A stretch of 5,600 bases of DNA from Stenotrophomonas maltophilia. Lineage in GTDB: Bacteria; Pseudomonadota; Gammaproteobacteria; Xanthomonadales; Xanthomonadaceae. Positions within the stretch are counted from its first letter, which is position 1; every line of letters starts with the position of its first letter. The DNA is taken from contig DGIP01000170.1 in assembly GCA_002386405.1 (NCBI GenBank), positions 1 to 5,600 of the forward strand, read 5' to 3'. The position numbers and the translations under genes are program-made. The notes under the pieces were generated by a model. That model did not search any database, had not been told where the DNA came from, and saw nothing but the letters and a program-made list of their open reading frames with translations. Of the stretch, positions 1 through 4,706 are shown piece after piece.

Positions 1-1679
1 GCTTCATCCGGGGCATCGAGCGCATCGGCGGGTTCGGCGGCAAGGCCGACGCGCTGGCCGAGTGCGCCGTGTTCGAAGGCGACCCGGGCTGCTTCCGCCG
101 TTCGCTGGCCAACATCGACGCCGCCAGCGCCGCCGACGTGCGCGCCGCCGGCGCCAAGTGGCTGGGCGTGGGCGACCACACCCTGGTGGTGGAACCGGGC
201 GCGCGCGTAGCGCTGCCGGAACTGCCGTCGGCCACCCCCAAGCCGTTCACCGTGCCGGGCGTGGACCCGAAGTTCAGCACCGGCCCGACCGTGGTGGACC
301 GCAGCACCGGCGTGCCGCAGACCAAGACCTTCCCGGAACTGAAGTTCCCGCAGCTGCACCGCGCCACCCTGAAGAACGGCACCCAGGTGATCCTGGCCGA
401 ACGCCATGACATTCCGGTGGTGCAGTTCAGCTATGAATTCCCCGGGGGTTTCACCGCCGACCAGGGCCGCAAGTCCGGCACCGCCAACTTCACCATGGAC
501 CTGATGGGTGAGGGCGCCGGCAAGCTGGGCGCACTGCCGTTCGCCGATGCCGCCGACGCGCTGGGCGCCAACCTGGGCGCCTCGGCTTCGCTGGACAGCG
601 CCGCTGTCTACCTGTCGGCGCTGAAGGAGAACCTGGCGCCGTCGCTGGCCCTGTACGCGGACATGCTGCGCCAGCCGCGCTTCGACCAGGCCGAGATCGA
701 CCGGGTCAAGGCCACCTGGATCGCCGGCATCCAGCAGGAGAAGGTCAACCCGAACGCCTCGGCCATGCGCGTGCTGCCCACCCTGCTGTACGGGGCCGGC
801 CACCCGTACGCCATTCCGTTCACCGGCAGCGGCAACGAAGCCGACATCCAGTCGCTGACCCGCGAGGACCTGGTCGACTTCCACCGCGACTGGCTGCGCC
901 CGGAGCAGGGCACCCTGATCGTGGTCGGTGACACCACCCTGAAGGAAATCGTGCCGCTGCTGGAGCGCCAGCTCGGCGACTGGAAGAGCAGCACCCCGGC
1001 CCCGCAGGCCAAGCCGCCGGTGGATGTCGCGCGCCCGGCCAAGGCCCGCGTGTACCTGATCGACCAGCCCGGCGCGGTGCAGGCCAACCTGTTCGCCGGC
1101 CAGGTGGTGCCTTCCACCATGGACGCGGGTGCCACCCGCTTCGACATCGCCAATGGCGTGCTCGGCGGCGACTTCACCTCGCGCCTGAACATGAACCTGC
1201 GCGAGGAGAAGCACTGGTCCTACGGTGCCCGCACCATGGCCAGCAGCACCCTGGGCCAGCGCCCGTGGATGGCCGTGGCCCCGGTCCAGATCGACAAGAC
1301 CGCCGAGGCGATGAAGGAGATGCAGAAGGAGATCGCCGACTTCGCCTCCGGTGCCGAAACCATCACCCCGGCCGAGGTCACCCGCATCCGCAACATCCAG
1401 AACCTGAGCCTGCCGGGCGCCTACGAGACCGCCAGTGCCGTGCTGGGCACCATCAGCGGCATCGTCCGCTACGAGCGCCCGGACGACTACGTGTTCAAGC
1501 GCAAGGCCGAGATCGAAGCGATGACCCCGGCCCAGGTGCAGCAGGCAGCCGCCACGCTGGATCCCAAGACCCTGACCTGGGTGGTGGTGGGCGACCTGAA
1601 GCAGACCGAAGCCCCGGTGCGCGCGCTGAACCTGGGCGAGGTGACCATCATCGATGCCGACGGCAAGCCGGTGAAATAA
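1..1679 (+). CDS. M16 family peptidase (pitrilysin/insulinase-like), C-terminal part, 5' end off window
   Basis: The reading frame is open from the left edge (first full codon at base 3) to TAA at 1677-1679, giving 558 residues without an authentic start. The first visible residues (RIGGFGGKADALAE, then FEGDP) match the end of the first M16 repeat. A Pro-rich linker follows, and a second complete M16 repeat begins near base 340 (FPQLHRATLKNGTQVILAERH). Where an active repeat has the zinc motif HxxEH, this one has N-F-T-M-D (bases 486-500), so this half is the non-catalytic partner. The LREEKHWSYG segment (Arg codon 1200-1202, Tyr 1221-1223) fits the Arg/Tyr pair that helps bind substrate in M16 proteins. 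Proteins of this type in gamma-proteobacteria are usually about 900-960 residues, exported, with the active HxxEH in the N-terminal half; that half is upstream and unseen. The gene ends at a strong hairpin and is probably unrelated to the ole genes. Family call is firm; substrate is unknown. Confidence 0.93.
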   Translation, partial: FIRGIERIGGFGGKADALAECAVFEGDPGCFRRSLANIDAASAADVRAAGAKWLGVGDHTLVVEPGARVALPELPSATPKPFTVPGVDPKFSTGPTVVDRSTGVPQTKTFPELKFPQLHRATLKNGTQVILAERHDIPVVQFSYEFPGGFTADQGRKSGTANFTMDLMGEGAGKLGALPFADAADALGANLGASASLDSAAVYLSALKENLAPSLALYADMLRQPRFDQAEIDRVKATWIAGIQQEKVNPNASAMRVLPTLLYGAGHPYAIPFTGSGNEADIQSLTREDLVDFHRDWLRPEQGTLIVVGDTTLKEIVPLLERQLGDWKSSTPAPQAKPPVDVARPAKARVYLIDQPGAVQANLFAGQVVPSTMDAGATRFDIANGVLGGDFTSRLNMNLREEKHWSYGARTMASSTLGQRPWMAVAPVQIDKTAEAMKEMQKEIADFASGAETITPAEVTRIRNIQNLSLPGAYETASAVLGTISGIVRYERPDDYVFKRKAEIEAMTPAQVQQAAATLDPKTLTWVVVGDLKQTEAPVRALNLGEVTIIDADGKPVK

Positions 1680-1680
1680 C

Positions 1681-1717
1681 CCCCAAGGGGGCGGGCCCCT
1701 GGCCCGCCCCCGGGGTT
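1681..1717 (+). terminator. GC-rich hairpin after the M16 gene
   Basis: Two bases after the M16 stop codon, GGGGGCGGGC (1687-1696) pairs perfectly with GCCCGCCCCC (1702-1711); C1697-G1701 can add an eleventh pair, leaving a 3-base loop. CCCC (1681-1684) and GGGG (1712-1715) can extend the stem across a two-base AA bulge. Only two T residues follow, so it lacks a classical U-tract. It may end transcription as a strong hairpin or protect the mRNA 3' end. Pairing is seen directly; the function is inferred. Confidence 0.7.
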
Positions 1718-1729
1718 GCCTGTGCACCC

Positions 1730-1757
1730 GCGATTCAGCCTGTTCAGGCAGAATCGC
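1730..1757. promoter_or_regulatory. 28-base near-perfect palindrome upstream of the lipoprotein gene
   Basis: The arms are GCGATTCAGCCTG (1730-1742) and CAGGCAGAATCGC (1745-1757). They are complementary at 12 of 13 positions (A1737 opposite A1750 is the only mismatch) around a TT centre. CAGAAT (1749-1754) inside the right arm matches the -10 consensus at 4 of 6 positions, but no good -35 stands at the right distance. The site ends 4 bases before the ATG at 1762 and 28 before the ATG at 1786. It could be an operator for a dimeric regulator, an RNA hairpin, or a second terminator element for the M16 gene. The symmetry is certain; the role is not. Confidence 0.5.
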
Positions 1758-1785
1758 CCCAATGACCTTCACGAGCATCCCCGCC

Positions 1786-2103
1786 ATGCGCCTTCTGCTG
1801 CTTTCCGTTCTGACCCTCAGCGCCACTGCCTGCACCTGGGTGCCGATCGAACCGGTGGGCAAGACCGTCCGCGTGCTGCCGTCCGGCCCGGTTCCCACCG
1901 GCTGCGTGACCAAGGGCGAGGTGGTGGTCACCGTGAAGGACAAGGTCGGCTTCTACAACCGCAACCCGCTGCGCGTGCAGGAAGAACTGGAAACCCTGGC
2001 CCGCAACGAGGCCCCCAGCGCCGGCGCGAATGCGGTCCAGGCCTCGGGCCTGCCGGCCGATGGCAGCCAGCGCTTCGCTGCCTTCCAGTGCCCGCCACGC
2101 TGA
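1786..2103 (+). CDS. DUF4156-like small lipoprotein
   Basis: This encodes a predicted 105-residue lipoprotein of unknown function. With the start at 1786 the protein opens MRLLLL, followed by a hydrophobic stretch and a lipobox-like A-T-A-C with the acceptor Cys at residue 16. This is a compact lipoprotein signal, which is why I prefer it over the in-frame ATG at 1762 that would add eight residues (MTFTSIPA) in front of the signal. Neither start has a good Shine-Dalgarno sequence. The mature part has two more cysteines (C40, C102) that could form a disulfide, and the stretch LARNEAPSAGANAVQ resembles the conserved core of DUF4156 proteins such as E. coli YjeI and, more loosely, RcsF-type outer-membrane lipoproteins. 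No Asp follows the acceptor Cys (it is Thr), so outer-membrane sorting is the likely fate. It is flanked by hairpins on both sides and so is probably its own transcription unit. The family call is from memory of motifs. Confidence 0.8.
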   Translation: MRLLLLSVLTLSATACTWVPIEPVGKTVRVLPSGPVPTGCVTKGEVVVTVKDKVGFYNRNPLRVQEELETLARNEAPSAGANAVQASGLPADGSQRFAAFQCPPR

Positions 2104-2112
2104 ACCCGTCAG

Positions 2113-2139
2113 GTCCGGGCCGGCACCATACGCCCGGAC
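2113..2139 (+). terminator. hairpin downstream of the lipoprotein gene
   Basis: GTCCGGGC (2113-2120) and GCCCGGAC (2132-2139) form a perfect 8-bp stem with an 11-base loop, starting 10 bases after the lipoprotein stop codon. There is no T-tract after it, so termination by itself would be weak. Position right after a stop codon supports a 3'-end role. Confidence 0.45.
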
Positions 2140-2163
2140 GTGAATTCGTAAAGGTGCGGTGAA

Positions 2164-2197
2164 GGCGCAGGGGGCTTACAATAGCGCCCCCTTTGCC
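2164..2197 (+). promoter_or_regulatory. probable oleA promoter: -10 box inside an inverted repeat
   Basis: TACAAT (2177-2182) matches the -10 consensus at 5 of 6 positions and lies 34 bases before the oleA ATG, the only such AT-rich box in the gap. No convincing -35 hexamer is found 16-18 bases upstream. The box sits in the loop of an inverted repeat: AGGGGGC (2169-2175) pairs with GCCCCCT (2186-2192), and GGC (2164-2166) with GCC (2195-2197). The repeat could be an operator overlapping the promoter, or a hairpin adding to termination of the lipoprotein transcript (it is followed by TT). The transcription start, if the box is used, would be near 2189, giving a short leader with no clear Shine-Dalgarno sequence. 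Confidence 0.45.
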
Positions 2198-2216
2198 TGA
2201 GCCTTGGCGCTAACTG

Positions 2217-3233
2217 ATGCTCTTCAAGAATGTATCGATCGCCGGCCTGGCGCACATCGACGCGCCGCACACGCTGACGTCCAAGGAAATCAACGAACGT
2301 CTGCAGCCGACGCTGGATCGCCTGGGCATCCGTACCGACGTGCTGGGCGATATTGCCGGCATCCACGCCCGCCGCCTGTGGGACGCGGACATGCTCGCCT
2401 CCGACGCCGCGACCCTGGCTGCCCGCAAGGCGCTGGACGACGCCGGCATCGGCGCCGACAAGATCGGCCTGCTGGTCAACACCTCGGTCAGCCGCGACTA
2501 CCTGGAGCCGTCCACGGCCAGCATCGTCTCGGGCAACCTGGGCGTCAGCGACCAGTGCATGACCTTCGACGTCGCCAATGCCTGCCTGGCCTTCATCAAC
2601 GGCATGGACATCGCCGCCCGCATGCTGGAACGCGGCGAGATCGACTATGCGCTGATCGTCGATGGCGAAACCGCCAACCTCGTCTACGAGAAGACCCTCG
2701 AGCGCATGGCCCTGCCGGGCGTGACCGCCGACGACTTCCGCAACGAGATGGCCGCCCTGACCCTGGGCTGTGGCGCTGCCGCCATGGTCATGGCGCGCAC
2801 CGAACTGGTGCCCGACGCGCCGCGTTACCGCGGTGGTGTGACCCGCTCGGCCACCGAGTGGAACCAGCTGTGCCGCGGCAACCTGGACCGCATGGTCACC
2901 GACACCCGCATGCTGCTGATCGAAGGCATCAAGCTGGCCCAGAAGACCTTCCTGGCCGCCCGCGAAGCACTGGGCTGGGCGGTGGAGGAACTGGACCAGT
3001 TCGTCATCCACCAGGTCAGCCAGCCGCACACCGCCGCCTTCATCAAGAACTTCGGCATCGACCCGAAGAAGGTGATGACCATCTTCGGTGAGCACGGCAA
3101 CATCGGCCCGGCCTCGGTGCCGATCGTGCTGAGCAAGCTCAAGGAGCTGGGCCGCCTGAAGAAGGGCGACCGCATCGCGCTGCTCGGCATCGGTTCGGGC
3201 CTGAACTGCTCGATGGCCGAAGTGGTCTGGTAA
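2217..3233 (+). CDS. oleA: OleA, acyl-CoA head-to-head condensing thiolase
   Basis: OleA starts long-chain olefin synthesis: it joins two fatty acyl-CoAs by non-decarboxylative Claisen condensation to a 2-alkyl-3-keto acid in the cytoplasm. The 338-residue thiolase-fold protein has the same length as Xanthomonas campestris OleA as I remember it and is very similar throughout. The nucleophile is C123 (in NACLAF, codon 2583-2585), followed by H265 (QFVIHQV) and N295 (GEHGNIGPAS). E97 (RDYLEPS) is the glutamate that reaches across the dimer to act as base; published X. campestris numbers are 20 higher (C143, H285, N315, E117). The glycine-rich GIGSGLNCSMAE ends the fold. Related FabH enzymes share Cys-His-Asn but not this glutamate, which together with the neighbouring oleB and oleC makes a FabH call unlikely. 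The ATG at 2217 gives the expected N-terminus (MLFKNVSIAGLAHIDAPH) although no Shine-Dalgarno precedes it. A terminator follows the gene. Confidence 0.97.
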   Translation: MLFKNVSIAGLAHIDAPHTLTSKEINERLQPTLDRLGIRTDVLGDIAGIHARRLWDADMLASDAATLAARKALDDAGIGADKIGLLVNTSVSRDYLEPSTASIVSGNLGVSDQCMTFDVANACLAFINGMDIAARMLERGEIDYALIVDGETANLVYEKTLERMALPGVTADDFRNEMAALTLGCGAAAMVMARTELVPDAPRYRGGVTRSATEWNQLCRGNLDRMVTDTRMLLIEGIKLAQKTFLAAREALGWAVEELDQFVIHQVSQPHTAAFIKNFGIDPKKVMTIFGEHGNIGPASVPIVLSKLKELGRLKKGDRIALLGIGSGLNCSMAEVVW

Positions 3234-3274
3234 ACCGCCACTTCAGCGCCGTTGCGCGGTTCTTCCCATACTCG

Positions 3275-3298
3275 AGGGCCGGTTCTACCGGCCCTTTT
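3275..3298 (+). terminator. intrinsic terminator between oleA and oleB
   Basis: GGGCCGG (3276-3282) and CCGGCCC (3288-3294) form a perfect stem around the 5-base loop TTCTA, with A3275-T3295 as a possible eighth pair, followed directly by TTTT (3295-3298). This is the textbook intrinsic terminator form and the best T-tract terminator in the window. It lies 41 bases after the oleA stop and 15 before the oleB ATG, so it should end or reduce oleA transcription before oleB. Confidence 0.85.
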
Positions 3299-3301
3299 CA
3301 C

Positions 3302-3306
3302 AGGTG
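3302..3306 (+). promoter_or_regulatory. ribosome binding site of oleB
   Basis: AGGTG stands 7 bases before the ATG at 3314, a good Shine-Dalgarno match at good spacing. It fixes the start of oleB, and is notable because oleA, oleC and the lipoprotein gene all lack a clear one. It begins only four bases after the terminator T-tract. Confidence 0.65.
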
Positions 3307-3313
3307 CGCTTCC

Positions 3314-4204
3314 ATGCCCAAGCTTCCCGGTTACCCCGCCCATCCCCAGCGCTTCGAAGTCCGCCCCGGCCTGACCATGGGCTACCTCGACGAGGGCCCG
3401 CGCGATGGCGAGGTGGTGGTGATGGTCCACGGCAACCCGTCGTGGAGCTACTACTGGCGAACGCTGGTGGCCGGGCTGTCGGACCGCTACCGCTGCATCG
3501 TGCCCGACCACATCGGCATGGGCCTGTCGGACAAGCCCGATGACGCGCACTACGAATACACCCTGCAGTCGCGCGTGGACGACCTGGACGCGCTGCTGGC
3601 GCACCTGGGCATCACCGGCCCGGTCACCCTGGCCGTGCACGACTGGGGCGGCATGATCGGCTTTGGCTGGGCGCTGTCGCACCATGCGCAGGTCAAGCGC
3701 CTGGTGGTGCTCAACACCGCCGCGTTCCCGATGCCGGCGGCCAAGCAGATGCCGTGGCAGATCGCGCTGGGCCGGCACTGGAAGATCGGCGAGTGGATCA
3801 TCCGCACCTTCAACGCGTTCTCGTCCGGTGCCTCGTGGCTGGGCGTGGAGCGGAAGATGCCGGCCGACGTGCGCCGTGCCTACGTGTCGCCGTACAACAG
3901 CTACGCCAACCGGATCAGCACCATCCGCTTCATGCAGGACATTCCGCTGAGCCCGGCCGACAAGGCCTGGTCGCTGCTGGAGCGCGCCGGCAAGGCGCTG
4001 CCGTCGTTCGCCGACCGCCCGGCCTTCATCGGCTGGGGCCTGCGCGACTTCGTGTTCGACCACCACTTCCTGAAGGGCTTCCAGGCGGCGCTGCCGCAGG
4101 CGCAGGTGCACGCGTTCGAAGATGCCGGGCACTACGTGCTGGAAGACAAGCACGAAGTGCTGGTGCCGGAGATCCGCGCGTTCCTGGACGCCAACCCGGT
4201 TTAA
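3314..4204 (+). CDS. oleB: OleB, cis-beta-lactone decarboxylase (alpha/beta hydrolase)
   Basis: OleB carries out the last step of the olefin pathway: it removes CO2 from the cis-beta-lactone made by OleC and releases the cis-alkene. It is known to assemble with OleC and OleD into a large OleBCD complex. The 296-residue protein has the alpha/beta-hydrolase fold of the haloalkane dehalogenase branch. Visible landmarks are the oxyanion segment VHGNPSW (N41, W44), the nucleophile D110 in VHDWGG with W111 next to it, a probable catalytic acid D245 in WGLRDF, and the base H273 in AGHYV. An Asp nucleophile rather than Ser separates it from esterases. On sequence alone it would be labelled haloalkane dehalogenase; the oleA/oleC context decides for OleB. 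The start at 3314 is backed by AGGTG seven bases upstream. It converges with the minus-strand ykgJ gene, with only 8 bases between the two stop codons. Confidence 0.95.
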   Translation: MPKLPGYPAHPQRFEVRPGLTMGYLDEGPRDGEVVVMVHGNPSWSYYWRTLVAGLSDRYRCIVPDHIGMGLSDKPDDAHYEYTLQSRVDDLDALLAHLGITGPVTLAVHDWGGMIGFGWALSHHAQVKRLVVLNTAAFPMPAAKQMPWQIALGRHWKIGEWIIRTFNAFSSGASWLGVERKMPADVRRAYVSPYNSYANRISTIRFMQDIPLSPADKAWSLLERAGKALPSFADRPAFIGWGLRDFVFDHHFLKGFQAALPQAQVHAFEDAGHYVLEDKHEVLVPEIRAFLDANPV

Positions 4205-4212
4205 ATGCCGCG

Positions 4213-4590
4213 TTACGCCGCGTCGGGGTGGTCCGCGCCATCCCGCCAGGCCCAGCTCTCCAGGCTCAACGCCGGCAGCCCATGGATCGCCCGCGCCTTG
4301 TCGCACTGCGGGCTGGCCTTGCCGAACTCCCACGACGCATCCACCTCGCGGCACACGCTGGGGCGGTTGGGGTGGATGCTGCAGCGTGAATACACCCCGA
4401 TCTCCGCATCCAGCGCCACGCAGCGCACCGGCTTGGAATGGGTGCCGCGCATGCACAGGCGGTGCGGGTCGAGCGGTTCGGTCAGCTGGTGCGGCACGCC
4501 GCCGGGGGTGACCTCGTCCGATTCCATCCAGTGAAAGGCCACGCGGTACTGGGTGCAGCAGGCGCCGCACGTCATGCAGGGATGGGACAT
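4213..4590 (-). CDS. YkgJ family CxxCxxCC cysteine-cluster protein
   Basis: This small minus-strand gene encodes a predicted 125-residue cysteine-rich protein of the YkgJ (CxxCxxCC) family, thought to bind zinc or iron; no reaction is established. The N-terminus carries the signature C5-x2-C8-x2-C11-C12 (PCMTCGACC). More cysteines follow at C46, C57, C70, C80 and C96, including the family-typical block YSRCSIHPNRPSVCREV. The frame stays open to an ATG at 4677 (154 residues), but I chose the ATG at 4588-4590 because the signature normally lies within the first dozen residues, and the upstream 29 residues would be read through the GTAG stem-loop and probable promoter. No Shine-Dalgarno is clear. 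It lies between oleB and oleC in opposite orientation, ending 8 bases from the oleB stop with no terminator visible there. Nothing in the sequence shows whether it serves the ole pathway. Confidence 0.9.
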   Translation of the reverse strand: MSHPCMTCGACCTQYRVAFHWMESDEVTPGGVPHQLTEPLDPHRLCMRGTHSKPVRCVALDAEIGVYSRCSIHPNRPSVCREVDASWEFGKASPQCDKARAIHGLPALSLESWAWRDGADHPDAA

Positions 4591-4611
4591 GGGGGTACCG
4601 GCCGAAAGAGG

Positions 4612-4634
4612 GTAGATCCACGCCTTGCGTGGAT
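4612..4634 (+). repeat. SMAG-like (GTAG) REP stem-loop, single copy
   Basis: GTAG (4612-4615) is followed directly by ATCCACGC (4616-4623), loop CTT, and GCGTGGAT (4627-4634), a perfect 8-bp stem with a 3-base loop. A GTAG tetranucleotide leading a short stem-loop is the pattern of SMAG elements, the abundant REP-like repeats of Stenotrophomonas maltophilia mobilised by RAYT-type TnpA proteins. Only one unit is present here and no RAYT gene is in the window. It stands 21 bases upstream of the ykgJ start and would fall in the ykgJ leader RNA. Structure is seen; family assignment is from memory of the motif. Confidence 0.65.
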
Positions 4635-4647
4635 AGACGAAGGGGGC

Positions 4648-4685
4648 GAATTTTCCACGGCTGCGGCCGCCGCGCAAGAATTTTC
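4648..4685. promoter_or_regulatory. divergent ykgJ/oleC promoter region with a GAATTTTC direct repeat
   Basis: The 116-base gap between the two divergent starts contains GAATTTTC twice (4648-4655 and 4678-4685), 30 bases apart start to start. These are the only AT-rich blocks in the gap. For ykgJ (minus strand), TTGCGC (complement of 4672-4677), a 16-base spacer and GAAAAT (complement of 4650-4655) form a possible -35/-10 pair. For oleC (plus strand), TTTCCA (4652-4657), 18 bases and AAGAAT (4676-4681) form another, with a start near 4688. All matches are 3-4 of 6, so the promoters are tentative. If both are right, they overlap back to back. Confidence 0.35.
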
Positions 4686-4706
4686 TGCAGCGGCGACAAT
4701 GAACGG

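Noticed and set aside
1762..1785. Start of the lipoprotein at the upstream ATG (1762)
   Set aside because: Possible, but it places eight extra residues before a compact MRLLLL signal peptide; the 1786 start gives a normal lipoprotein signal. Kept as an alternative in the gene entry.
2109..3095. 328-codon minus-strand frame antisense to oleA
   Set aside because: Low-complexity His/Gly/Val/Gln-rich translation opposite a complete, well-conserved oleA; no motif or start signal supports it.
3242..3272. Possible oleB promoter (TTCAGC and CATACT) upstream of the terminator
   Set aside because: The boxes match at 3 and 4 of 6 positions with a 19-base spacer, and transcription would start inside the terminator stem; too weak to annotate.
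3276..3298. oleA-oleB hairpin as a second SMAG/REP element (GTAG occurs on the minus strand in its loop region)
   Set aside because: GTAG must lead the stem in SMAG elements; here it straddles stem and loop, and the following TTTT fits an intrinsic terminator better.
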